Source: CAVSWN01 sp046728115 (GTDB lineage Bacteria; Acidobacteriota; Vicinamibacteria; Vicinamibacterales; CAVVIG01). Taken from it: a DNA stretch of 14,661 bases. The notes under the pieces are model-generated. The model was not told the origin of the DNA, searched no databases, and was given only the letters and a program-made list of their open reading frames with translations. The stretch is from assembly GCA_046728115.1 (NCBI GenBank), contig JBKPDW010000566.1, positions 1-14,661 of the forward strand, read 5' to 3'. How positions within the stretch are numbered: position 1 is the first letter of the stretch; every line of letters begins with the position of its first letter. The translations under genes and the position numbers were made by a program. Below, in pieces: positions 1 through 7,532 of the stretch.

Positions 1-2
1 AG

Positions 3-452
<450 letters not shown>

Positions 453-468
453 AACGCACGATTACGAC

Positions 469-717
469 ATGAAATACCTGATCTACGAAGACGCAGTGAC
501 GCATAAATTCGCATTCTTCCCGTTGCCGAACGGATTTGTCGACGGTGACGCGCTCCCGGTTGTTGCCATAAACCGGTGGTTCGACAGCCACGCGGAGGCC
601 ATCGCCGCCCTTCCCGAGCTCTTCACTCGCGACGAGAGCGAGCTTGAGGTTCGCGTGGATGCGACGATGCCTGGCGAGGCCGTTGTGATGCCCGCCGATC
701 CCCAAAGGCCTCATTAA
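469..717 (+). CDS. Small hypothetical protein downstream of groEL
   Basis: I do not recognise this family. The 82-residue product begins MKYLIYEDAVTHKFAFFPLP and is soluble-looking, acidic and without membrane segments. Starting at ATG 469, it lies 16 bases after the groEL stop on the same strand, so it is probably cotranscribed. The frame is open further up to GTG 427, which would overlap groEL by 26 bases and add 14 residues. I prefer the ATG because residues from MKYLIYED onward look like a natural beta-strand start, but neither start has a clear Shine-Dalgarno sequence. It could be an accessory protein of the stress cluster. Coding is supported by an uninterrupted frame and compact placement, not by homology I can name. 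Confidence 0.6.
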   Translation: MKYLIYEDAVTHKFAFFPLPNGFVDGDALPVVAINRWFDSHAEAIAALPELFTRDESELEVRVDATMPGEAVVMPADPQRPH

Positions 718-825
718 TGCACCACACAGAGACCTGAGCGCCACGCACGACCGACCGATGTGCGCTGTGCAATTGGGGACAGTGCCGCGGTTGCGCCTGC
801 CGTACGCTGAGGTAGGAGAAATCTC

Positions 826-1047
826 ATGTTCAACAATATGACTCGGTCGAGAGTGCTCCAGATCTGGTTCACGGCCGTCGGGCTGGCCGTCGTCGCCGTC
901 ATCGCGCTGGGCGCGAGCATGACGATCGGGACGGGGGCCATCGTGCTGGCGCTGTGCCTGGTTCCGCCGGCGATCGTCCTGAAGCTGTGGCCTGATGTCC
1001 CGTCGCAGACCATCGCCCAAGTGCTGCACGACACAGAACGTCGTTGA
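826..1047 (+). CDS. Small two-helix membrane protein
   Basis: The 73-residue product starts at ATG 826, preceded by a good Shine-Dalgarno (AGGAG at 814-818, 7 bases away). Two hydrophobic segments are visible, roughly residues 12-30 and 34-53, joined by a short MTIGTG turn, followed by a polar tail. It is therefore a probable inner-membrane hairpin protein. The pattern IW..AVGL..V, then GTGAI.L, then IVLKLWP is echoed in the small protein encoded at 4264-4554, which suggests a local paralogue pair. I cannot assign a function. Its placement directly upstream of atpA invites comparison with small F-ATPase accessory proteins, but the sequence shows no c-ring or AtpI/AtpR signature. Confidence 0.75.
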   Translation: MFNNMTRSRVLQIWFTAVGLAVVAVIALGASMTIGTGAIVLALCLVPPAIVLKLWPDVPSQTIAQVLHDTERR

Positions 1048-1061
1048 TCGCAAACAGGACG

Positions 1062-1121
1062 ATGGCCGTGCCGGCCGCTGAAAAAGCGCGAATCGCGAAC
1101 AAGAAGATCTTCCGGCCTTAA
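1062..1121 (+). CDS. Possible 19-codon ORF just before atpA
   Basis: ATG 1062 opens a 19-codon frame (MAVPAAEKARIANKKIFRP) that stops with TAA at 1119-1121, directly abutting the GTG at 1122 in the atpA frame. An AGGA sits only 2 bases before the ATG, which is too close for a typical ribosome binding site. It is a basic peptide without recognisable similarity. It could act as a translational leader for atpA, be the remnant of a lost gene, or be chance. I list it because it fills the gap between two genes and ends exactly at the next frame. Confidence 0.2.
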   Translation: MAVPAAEKARIANKKIFRP

Positions 1122-1130
1122 GTGGTCGCG

Positions 1131-2669
<1,539 letters not shown>

Positions 2670-2681
2670 CGTGACGCGACG

Positions 2682-3557
2682 TCATTCCTCCGCCTCGCTC
2701 GACACGCAGCGAAAATGGAGCGGGTCTCGCAGGTTTTGCAGTTCCCGGTAATAGTAGAGGGGCGTCGGCCGGTGTCGCGTGAATCTCAGCTTCTTGAGAA
2801 ACGCGATTTCCTCCGCGTTCGCATCGCCGCTCAGCGCGGGATCCTGCAGGAAGGCCTGGAGTCCTGGCTCGTCGTCGACCGGTGGCGCAGGTTCCAGTTC
2901 CACGAACCCGAATTTCTTCGGGTGCCCGGGCGCTAGGCGGCGGTTCAGGACAATCTCCATCCCGAACGTCGCGAGGTCGATGTCCCACGATTCAATCAGC
3001 GGATCCAGAAACGTGACGCAGTTTTCGACCGAGACGTTGAAGATGTCCGTCTCCAGGAACTCGAGTACGCTGACTCGCATCTGCTCATAGCTTCGGGCGG
3101 TGAGTCGAGCCACGAGGCGGAGCCAGTTCTCATCGTCCCATTCCTCTTTCGTCACTCGCTTGACCACGTCCAGCAGCTTCTGGGTGACCAGACGTTCGAG
3201 GGCCCCGTAGGGCTCCTTCTCGAACAATGCCCGGATGCTTGGTTCCTTGATGGGTTCGCACTTGCGGAGAATCAGCTCGCGCACTTCCCTGAACAAGGGC
3301 GTCGGCGGATCGGCCAGTTTTTTCTTCAAGGCGTCTGTGCGCTGCAGGTCCGCCAGCGTGGCCAACGTCCCGGCGGGGAGCCTCAAGAACGTCTCCATCT
3401 TGTCGTAAATATCGGTTCGCTCCGGCGCTGGGGGCCCTTTCTTCCCGGTCAATAATTGTGAAATGTAGGACTCCGTCACCTGGGCGGCTGCAGCCAAATC
3501 CCTTTGTTCGGTTTTGAGTTCGCTGAGCCGGTGTCGGATGAAGAGCGGGAAATCCAT
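2682..3557 (-). CDS. XRE-family transcriptional regulator with long C-terminal domain
   Basis: The 291-residue product starts at ATG 3557-3555, with a Shine-Dalgarno (GAGGA) 5 bases upstream on the minus strand. Residues about 8-40 (HRLSELKTEQRDLAAAAQVTE, SYISQLLTGKKGP) form a lambda-Cro/XRE helix-turn-helix, although the first helix is shorter than usual. The remaining ~220 residues are mostly helical and end near a YYYRELQNLRDPLHF segment; I do not recognise that domain and it may sense a ligand or another protein. The gene is divergent from hsp20, and the 202-base intergenic region carries GTTAAC-type inverted repeats that overlap a promoter. That makes this protein the likely repressor of hsp20 and of itself. 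The regulatory role is inferred; the DNA-binding domain is seen. Confidence 0.85.
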   Translation of the reverse strand: MDFPLFIRHRLSELKTEQRDLAAAAQVTESYISQLLTGKKGPPAPERTDIYDKMETFLRLPAGTLATLADLQRTDALKKKLADPPTPLFREVRELILRKCEPIKEPSIRALFEKEPYGALERLVTQKLLDVVKRVTKEEWDDENWLRLVARLTARSYEQMRVSVLEFLETDIFNVSVENCVTFLDPLIESWDIDLATFGMEIVLNRRLAPGHPKKFGFVELEPAPPVDDEPGLQAFLQDPALSGDANAEEIAFLKKLRFTRHRPTPLYYYRELQNLRDPLHFRCVSSEAEE

Positions 3558-3574
3558 GGAGTTCCTCAGCCTGT

Positions 3575-3593
3575 GTAACCAGTTACGTTAAAC
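3575..3593. promoter_or_regulatory. Candidate operator near the XRE gene
   Basis: GTAAC-CA-GTTAC (3575-3586) is a perfect 5-bp inverted repeat, followed at once by GTTAAAC (3587-3593). It lies 18 bases upstream of the XRE start codon, where a bound protein would block XRE transcription or initiation. It resembles the GTTAA-containing palindromes at 3640-3663, as expected for autoregulation. Confidence 0.45.
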
Positions 3594-3627
3594 TAAAGCA
3601 TGTGAGACGCATGATCGCACATTTGTC

Positions 3628-3656
3628 TTGACAATTAAAGTTAATTAACCGATACT
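3628..3656 (+). promoter_or_regulatory. Sigma-70-type promoter of hsp20
   Basis: A consensus -35 TTGACA (3628-3633) is followed after exactly 17 bases by GATACT (3651-3656), a 4/6 match to TATAAT, on the hsp20 strand. The predicted start near 3663 gives an untranslated leader of about 95 bases. The -35 lies inside a small inverted repeat, TTGTC-TT-GACAA (3623-3634). The promoter stands in an AT-rich island within GC-rich DNA. I see no CIRCE element (TTAGCACTC-type repeat). Confidence 0.65.
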
Positions 3657-3663
3657 AGTTAAC
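3640..3663. promoter_or_regulatory. Candidate XRE operator overlapping the hsp20 promoter
   Basis: GTTAATTAAC (3640-3649) is a perfect 10-base palindrome lying in the -35/-10 spacer. GTTAAC (3658-3663) is a second palindrome just after the -10. The two start 18 bases apart, close to two helical turns, so bound dimers would sit on one face and occlude RNA polymerase. This fits repression by the divergently encoded XRE protein; binding itself is inferred. Confidence 0.5.
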
Positions 3664-3686
3664 GAGAGTGGGTCGTATCCTCAGTC

Positions 3687-3701
3687 TTCAGATTATCTGA
3701 A
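3687..3701. repeat. Perfect 7-bp inverted repeat in the hsp20 leader
   Basis: TTCAGAT-T-ATCTGAA has 7-bp arms around one central base. It lies about 30 bases after the predicted -10 and 58 bases before the hsp20 start codon. The one-base centre makes it a poor RNA hairpin but a good dimer-binding DNA site. It does not match the GTTAAC operators nearby, so it may serve a second regulator. Confidence 0.45.
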
Positions 3702-3741
3702 CTAAGTCAGGTTCATCTGCTATCCAGCTCTTAGCTCAAGC

Positions 3742-3756
3742 AACCGCCTGGAGGTT
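3742..3756 (+). promoter_or_regulatory. Short hairpin covering the hsp20 Shine-Dalgarno
   Basis: The strong Shine-Dalgarno GGAGG (3750-3754), 5 bases before the ATG, can be partly paired. AACC (3742-3745) pairs with GGTT (3753-3756), then comes a G-A mismatch, then C3747 with G3751. Weak, mismatch-containing stems over the SD are the pattern of RNA thermometers in front of small heat-shock genes. This stem is very short, so the element may be fortuitous. Confidence 0.3.
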
Positions 3757-3759
3757 CTC

Positions 3760-4206
3760 ATGACTCTTGTTCGATTGGATTCGGTGCGAAACATGGCCGT
3801 GCATCAGGCGCGGATGAGCCGGATGTTCGAGGGCCTCTACGGTGGTTCGCAGGAAGACCTTGCTCGCGGCTCGTGGGTGCCCGCGGTCGACATTTATAGC
3901 AACGGCCAACATGAGCTGGTGCTGAAGGCCGAGCTGCCCGACATGAAGGAGGAAGAGATCGATCTGACCGTCGAAGACAACACGTTGACGTTGCGTGGCG
4001 AGAGAAGGCTCGACACTCAGGTGACCGAGGAGCAGTTCCATCGCATCGAGCGCAATTATGGCCCGTTCGCGCGGACGTTCACGCTACCGCCAACAGTCGA
4101 CGCTGGCAAGGTCAGCGCCGAGTACAAGGCCGGTGTGCTGACAGTCCGGCTGCCGCTGCGTGAGGAAGCCAAGCCTAAACAGATCAAGGTCCAAGTCGCC
4201 GCGTAA
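3760..4206 (+). CDS. Hsp20-family small heat-shock protein
   Basis: The 148-residue product is typical for a bacterial small heat-shock protein. The alpha-crystallin domain spans about residues 38-140: WVPAVDIYSNGQHELVLKAE, LPDMKEEEIDLTVEDNTLTL, then the YGPFARTFTLP strand and the diagnostic YKAGVLTVRLP near the end. A C-terminal IKVQV supplies a variant of the I-x-I anchor used in oligomer assembly. Such proteins are ATP-independent holdases that bind unfolding proteins in the cytosol. The gene has a very good Shine-Dalgarno, its own promoter (3628-3656) and a strong terminator (4221-4247), so it is most likely a monocistronic unit, controlled by the divergent XRE protein. Confidence 0.95.
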   Translation: MTLVRLDSVRNMAVHQARMSRMFEGLYGGSQEDLARGSWVPAVDIYSNGQHELVLKAELPDMKEEEIDLTVEDNTLTLRGERRLDTQVTEEQFHRIERNYGPFARTFTLPPTVDAGKVSAEYKAGVLTVRLPLREEAKPKQIKVQVAA

Positions 4207-4220
4207 AGTCGTTACACCCA

Positions 4221-4247
4221 GGCGGGGTCGAGGACCCCGCCTCTTTT
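4221..4247 (+). terminator. Rho-independent terminator after hsp20
   Basis: GGCGGGGTC (4221-4229) and GACCCCGCC (4233-4241) form a perfect 9-bp GC-rich stem with a 3-base loop, followed by TCTTTT (4242-4247). It lies 14 bases after the hsp20 stop, so hsp20 is insulated from the next gene. Confidence 0.9.
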
Positions 4248-4263
4248 CGAAAGTATCACCACC

Positions 4264-4554
4264 ATGTCGATGATATTCAGCCGCACGGCGATCATTCCCG
4301 TGTGGCTCGTCGTGTTCGGGCTGTTTGCGGTGTCCGGGCCGCCAATAACGTCTGCCACGGGTGTGATCCTGCTCCTCGTGGGAGGCATCGCTCTGACAAT
4401 CATCCTCGTCCTATGGAAGGAACTCCGTCCCGCGATCGCGATGATGATGGTGCCGGATCCGGTGGCGAAACCGCCTTCCGCGGACTTCGTGCCCAACTCG
4501 TGGCCAAACTCGGGATACCGGAATAGCAGACAAAGAGGCACGAGGCCCAGGTGA
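4264..4554 (+). CDS. Small membrane protein, possible paralogue of the one at 826
   Basis: The 96-residue product has two hydrophobic segments, about residues 8-24 (IIPVWLVVFGLFAVSG) and 30-50 (ATGVILLLVGGIALTIILVLW), followed by a Pro-rich soluble tail. The order of features (W near the start, VFGL, a TG.I.L turn, then ILVLW) parallels the protein at 826-1047, which suggests common descent though the identity is low. ATG 4264 lacks a clear Shine-Dalgarno. It follows the hsp20 terminator, so it would need its own promoter, which I cannot point to. Function is unknown. The last 20 residues (basic, after NSWPNSG) may be a read-through extension caused by loss of an earlier stop. Confidence 0.6.
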   Translation: MSMIFSRTAIIPVWLVVFGLFAVSGPPITSATGVILLLVGGIALTIILVLWKELRPAIAMMMVPDPVAKPPSADFVPNSWPNSGYRNSRQRGTRPR

Positions 4555-4586
4555 GGAAACGCCCGTATTCGTTGTCCACGTCGCCG

Positions 4587-4721
4587 CCGGTATCCCCCGG
4601 CGACGGCGCGTCTGTTCCGTTGTGCACACGGTCCGAGGCGGGACGCGTGTCATTCTGGCGTATGGAACCTCGTCGAAACGGCAGAACACCTTGCGACGAC
4701 CGAGCGAAGGCGGCGCGATGA
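4587..4721 (+). repeat. Degenerate second copy of the crp-type promoter and gene start
   Basis: This stretch matches 5597-5722 at the Crp/Fnr-type gene. Shared, in the same order, are CCGGTATC, GTCTGTTCC (4610), GCACACG (4624), CCG-GGC, CTGG and GTATGGAAC (4660). GTCTGTTCC and GTATGGAAC start exactly 50 bases apart in both copies. The similarity continues into the start of the gene: here ATG 4662 reads MEPRRNGRT and ends RAKAAR with TGA at 4719-4721, against MERRNRAK and GAAKAAP in the intact gene. It is therefore best read as a 19-codon stub of a duplicated regulator with its upstream region. A still-functional shared promoter box is an alternative. Confidence 0.6.
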
Positions 4722-4876
4722 ATCTTGTCTGGATCGCCGTGGGCATTGGAGTTTCTGGCGTCATCGCCGCAATCGTGCGGTGGCACGGGCGCGGTCGGCA
4801 CACCGATCTTGGTTTTGTGAGCCATCAATGGGTCGCGGAACATCGGCTGTCGCAGCAGCACGACCCGCCGCGGTGA
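4718..4876 (+). CDS. Tiny single-helix membrane protein
   Basis: The 52-residue product starts at ATG 4718, overlapping the TGA of the 19-codon stub as ATGA, with a GAAGG-type Shine-Dalgarno about 8 bases upstream. One transmembrane helix (MNLVWIAVGIGVSGVIAAIV) is followed by a basic RWHGRGRH stop-transfer segment and a hydrophilic tail DLGFVSHQWVAEHRLSQQ. I believe small proteins with a very similar tail are common in Acidobacteriota, but no function is known to me. The frame is open upstream to 4622, but that longer version would run through the duplicated promoter and is unlikely. It may be translationally coupled to the stub. Confidence 0.55.
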   Translation: MNLVWIAVGIGVSGVIAAIVRWHGRGRHTDLGFVSHQWVAEHRLSQQHDPPR

Positions 4877-4899
4877 ACGGCGCCCGCGGCCTCGGACTG

Positions 4900-5160
4900 C
4901 TTGCACGTCGCGCGGCCCGACGTGGCGGTCACTGCTGGTCGGTCTGCCCGGGATGGATGGTCATCAGGCGGCCAAACAGATTCACGAGGAGCCGTACGCC
5001 GCGGCATGCTGCTGCGGGCCTGACCCGTTACAGCACGCCTGGCTATGCGACCTCCCGTCGAAACACGGGTTCAATTATCATCTTGTCAAAGCGATCGATC
5101 TGGATCAGCTGACGCGCCTTCTCAGCGCAACCGCCGAAGGGTCACCGCAGACCGAGCTCT
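4900..5160 (+). pseudogene. Decayed response-regulator receiver domain
   Basis: Pieces of a CheY-like domain are visible in two frames. RPDVAV (about 4915-4932) is the strand before the phospho-acceptor. LVGLPGMDGHQAAKQIHEEP (from 4932) then carries the usual GLPGMDG loop, and KHGFNYHLVKAIDLDQLTRLL (about 5057-5117) matches the beta5 Lys region and last helix. The frame shifts between RPDVAV and LVGLPG, and the phospho-acceptor Asp is not readable in a continuous frame. The TGYG strand in the middle is scrambled to AACCCGPDPLQHAW. No start codon or histidine kinase is associated. It is dead DNA from a two-component regulator that may once have had a sensor partner. Confidence 0.6.
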
Positions 5161-5265
5161 GCCATGAAGTCGAACGACTACAGGAATGGGCTCAAGGTCA
5201 ACAACTCGCTCCTCACCGTCGTCCTACACGACTAGATCAGACGAGAAACGTCAAGGTCGCCGCGG

Positions 5266-5559
5266 TCAGTTTCCGATCCAGCGCGGGCGTCCTGACAGAA
5301 AGTGCAGCAGTGCCACGAACAGGGCGGCGCCGATGATCGACCAGACGATCGGAAATGACTGGCCGCTCAGGTGGAGCACGAACGGCTCCGAGAGGCCAAG
5401 CTGTTGCGCGACCCACGGCCCGACGAGCGCGCCGATGAGCCCGAGGGCGATGGAGACGATCAGCCCGCCCCGCACCCCGCCTGCGAGCGCCTTGCCAACC
5501 GCGCCGCAGATCGCCGCGATGACGACCAGTACGATGAGCCCCGGCAGCGCCAATGTCAT
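5266..5559 (-). CDS. GlsB/YeaQ/YmgE-family stress membrane protein
   Basis: The 97-residue product starts at ATG 5559-5557, with GGGAGG 8 bases upstream on the minus strand. It has three hydrophobic stretches: LPGLIVLVVIAAICGAVGKAL at the N-terminus, a Gly-rich middle helix (GGLIVSIALGLIGALVGPWVA), and FPIVWSIIGAALFVALLHFL near the C-terminus. The Gly-rich middle with G.IGA.VG is the mark of the transglycosylase-associated/GlsB family, small inner-membrane proteins often induced in stationary phase or acid stress. Biochemical role is unknown. It is transcribed toward the decayed receiver domain and lies back-to-back with the Crp/Fnr-type gene, about 100 bases away, so the two may share regulation. 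Confidence 0.85.
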   Translation of the reverse strand: MTLALPGLIVLVVIAAICGAVGKALAGGVRGGLIVSIALGLIGALVGPWVAQQLGLSEPFVLHLSGQSFPIVWSIIGAALFVALLHFLSGRPRWIGN

Positions 5560-5596
5560 AACCAGACCTCCCAGTCCACGGTCACGATGCTATCGC

Positions 5597-5722
5597 CCGG
5601 TATCGAAGGGGTCTGTTCCCTTCAGCACACGTTCCGGGGCCGCCGAGTGGCATGCTGGACGTATGGAACGTCGAAATAGAGCCAAGCAACCCTCAAACGG
5701 CGCGGCGAAGGCGGCGCCGTTG
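5597..5722 (+). repeat. Intact copy of the duplicated crp-type upstream region
   Basis: CCGGTATC (5597), GTCTGTTCC (5611), GCACACG (5625), CCGGGGC and GTATGGAAC (5661) line up with 4587-4721. The block covers the whole visible upstream region of the Crp/Fnr-type gene plus its first codons. No canonical -35/-10 pair is evident within it, so any promoter here may use a different sigma factor or an activator. Confidence 0.6.
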
Positions 5723-6358
5723 TTCACCGCGCAAGCGTTTCTCGAGTCGCCGGGCATTGCGAAGAGCGTGACGGAGTACGGGCGAGGCGAGACCATCTTC
5801 ACGCAGGGAGATGCCTGCGAGCACGTTCTGTACATTCAAAGGGGCGGCGTCAAGCTGTCAGTGCTGTCGAAAACCGGTCGAGAAGCCGTGGTGGCCATGC
5901 TGGGGCCCGGCGACTTTTTCGGCGAGGGGTGTCTGGCCGGTCAGCCGCTCCGCATGGGGAGCGCAACGGCCATCACGCCGAGCACGATCCTGCTCGTGGA
6001 CAAAGACACGATGGTGCAGGTGCTCCACAAGCAGCACGCGATGTCCGACCGGTTCATCTCGCACATGCTGTCGCGCAACATCCGGATCGAAGAGGATCTG
6101 ATCGATCAGCTCTTCAACTCGAGCGAGAAGCGGCTGGCGCGCACGCTGCTGCTGCTAGCACGCTACGGGAAGCAGGACAAGCCGACCCGCGTGGTGCCGA
6201 AGATCTCGCAGGAGACTCTGGCGGACATGATCGGCACCACCCGCTCGCGCGTGAATTTCTTTCTCAACAAGTTCAAAAAGCTGGGCTTCATCGAATACAA
6301 GGGAGAGATGCCGCTCAAGATCAACAGCTCGTTGTTGAGCGTCGTCCTGCACGACTGA
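5663..6358 (+). CDS. Crp/Fnr-family transcriptional regulator
   Basis: The 231-residue product starts at ATG 5663; the open frame upstream covers the promoter and the antisense of the GlsB-type gene, so a longer form is unlikely. The cyclic-nucleotide-binding fold runs over about residues 22-125, with GRGETIFTQGD, the glycine turn RGGVKLSVLS and PGDFFGEGCLAG. The effector cassette lacks the R-[ST]-A motif of cAMP-binding Crp (it reads RMGSATAI), and there is no N-terminal Cys set as in Fnr. The ligand is therefore unknown. The dimer helix (IEEDLIDQLFNSSEKRLART) leads to a winged helix, residues ~178-215, with QETLADMIGTTRSRVNFFLN as recognition unit. Acidobacterial and rhizobial genomes carry many such regulators. 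A degenerate duplicate of its start lies 1 kb upstream. Confidence 0.9.
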   Translation: MERRNRAKQPSNGAAKAAPLFTAQAFLESPGIAKSVTEYGRGETIFTQGDACEHVLYIQRGGVKLSVLSKTGREAVVAMLGPGDFFGEGCLAGQPLRMGSATAITPSTILLVDKDTMVQVLHKQHAMSDRFISHMLSRNIRIEEDLIDQLFNSSEKRLARTLLLLARYGKQDKPTRVVPKISQETLADMIGTTRSRVNFFLNKFKKLGFIEYKGEMPLKINSSLLSVVLHD

Positions 6359-6564
6359 GGCAGCCTCGTTAGACCGGCGCCCTGAGCCCGCAGGGGAGCT
6401 CGACGTAGCGCGCTCCGGGATCGATGACGAGCGTTGCCGTGATCTCGGCTGGGCTTCCACATCGGCGTGGCTCGGCCCATCGTCGAGATCTTCACGGCCG
6501 GGATGTGCTGAACGGTACAGCCTGATCCGCCTCACCTGCGTAATGTCGTGTTTGGAGCGAAATC

Positions 6565-6858
6565 ATGCACACGTTCGATCCGGTGTGTTTCGACGCATTC
6601 GTGCGGCTGCTGGCGCGACCCGATCCAGCGGATTTGCCTCGACGAGCCCACGTCTATTGGTGCGAAGGCGATCCGGATCGACGGGCCACGCGCCTGCCCG
6701 GGATCATAATGGCGTGGTTGCAGCGGCGCCATCTCGCGATCGACGTTGAGGAACCGCTCGCATCGGCGAGGCGAACGTCCAGACGTCCGGAACCGTGGAC
6801 ACGTCACGAGCGTTCGAATCCGCGCCTGCGCGTGCTGCGTCCGACCGGCACCGAATGA
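6565..6858 (+). CDS. Hypothetical protein, translationally coupled to the next ORF
   Basis: I do not recognise this 97-residue product. ATG 6565 has a good Shine-Dalgarno (GGAG at 6554-6557). The first ~58 residues (MHTFDPVCFDAFVRLLARPD, then HVYWCEGDPD and GIIMAWLQRRH) look like a folded domain. The remaining part is Arg/Pro-rich and low in hydrophobics, more like out-of-frame sequence, so the original gene may have been frameshifted near 6740. Its TGA overlaps the ATG of the following ORF as ATGA at 6855-6858. It could be the intact first gene of a two-gene unit or a damaged remnant. Confidence 0.4.
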   Translation: MHTFDPVCFDAFVRLLARPDPADLPRRAHVYWCEGDPDRRATRLPGIIMAWLQRRHLAIDVEEPLASARRTSRRPEPWTRHERSNPRLRVLRPTGTE

Positions 6859-7055
6859 CGTGTGCAGTCGGAGATACACCGCCAGCAGACAGCCCACCTA
6901 AGTGGGTCGAGATTTTCACGACGCTGTTACGGAACGGCACGCTCTTATATCTACTGGCCGTTACTCCTCGCGACTGCGTGCCGGAGTACGCCGACACGTT
7001 CCGTAGGGTCGTGGGATCGATCGAGATTCTGGATTGTGATACCTGCGTGCGTTAA
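6855..7055 (+). CDS. Short ORF resembling the tail of a larger protein
   Basis: The 66-residue product (from ATG 6855) contains KWVEIFTTLLRNGTLLYLLA followed by VTPRDCVPEYADTFRRVVGSIEIL. This pattern, a hydrophobic strand, A(V)TPR, then a Y..TF..VV.SI helix, is what I associate with the C-terminal end of some secreted acidobacterial peptidases and TPR proteins. No catalytic part is visible. It overlaps the preceding gene as ATGA. It is probably either the surviving tail of a deleted gene or a small coupled protein; the first seems likelier given the decay just downstream. Confidence 0.4.
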   Translation: MTCAVGDTPPADSPPKWVEIFTTLLRNGTLLYLLAVTPRDCVPEYADTFRRVVGSIEILDCDTCVR

Positions 7056-7140
7056 GTGAACAGAACGCGCCAATGAATCGCGCCCACGCCGGCGGCGGGC
7101 TCGCGCAGATCGAGCGGATGATCGAACAGTATCGCCGGAG

Positions 7141-7440
7141 AATCGGCGGATCCCCTTCGATCCGCCGGGACGGCTCACGCCGATTCTGAAACGTCGAGCC
7201 AAGCTTGGGCCGACCGCATATGTGTTCGGAACCGAGACCGGCGGATTCCAGGCGAGCTTCAAGACGACGTGGGAGGCGCTGCTCCTCGTCGCCAACGGGC
7301 ACGAAACGAACCGCATCAAGCCTGGAGCGTGGGTGGACCGCGATCGCGCCAGGCTTCGGCAGATCGACCTGCACTGGCACGACCTGCGGGGGCGATCGCT
7401 AGGGATCGCCAACCGACGAGCGGATCTCGAAATCTGCAGA
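7141..7440 (+). pseudogene. Tyrosine recombinase (integrase) remnant at tRNA-Arg
   Basis: One frame reads RIPFDPPGRLTPILKRRAKL, then AYVFGTETGGFQASFKTTWE, and finally LHWHDLRGRSLGIA. This is the order of the phage-integrase catalytic domain: a strand before the catalytic core, the YVF segment, and the HxLR-type HDLR box carrying the second catalytic His/Arg. Everything before the core and the whole C-terminal part with the GH box and nucleophilic Tyr are missing. The frame then runs into the antisense of tRNA-Arg(CCG), whose 3' end lies 16 bases away. That is where an integrase would sit after tRNA-targeted integration, so an island probably once inserted here. Confidence 0.75.
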
Positions 7441-7455
7441 TTTGTTCAGGAAAAG

Positions 7456-7532
7456 TGGCGCGCCCGACAGGATTCGAACCTGTGGCCTACGGCTCCGGAG
7501 GCCGTCGCTCTATCCAGCTGAGCTACGGGCGC
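7456..7532 (-). tRNA. tRNA-Arg (anticodon CCG)
   Basis: A 77-base cloverleaf on the minus strand with encoded CCA. Acceptor GCGCCCG pairs with CGGGCGC, D stem GCTC/GAGC, anticodon stem ACGGC/GCCGT around loop CTCCGGA (anticodon CCG, reads CGG), T stem ACAGG/CCTGT with TTCGAAT. The discriminator base is G. Its 3' end faces the integrase remnant. Confidence 0.97.

Noticed and set aside
773..800. Possible sigma-54 promoter before the small gene at 826
   Set aside because: Only the GG and GC dinucleotides match at the right spacing; the rest of the TGGCAC-N5-TTGC consensus is absent.
5186..5662. 390-residue version of the Crp/Fnr protein
   Set aside because: The extra 159 residues are antisense of the GlsB-type gene and the upstream region; the family length is about 230.
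6359..7455. Displaced copy of the tRNA-Arg 3' end as attL/attR
   Set aside because: No second copy of the T-arm/acceptor sequence was found in the flanking accessory DNA by eye; the other border may be outside the window.
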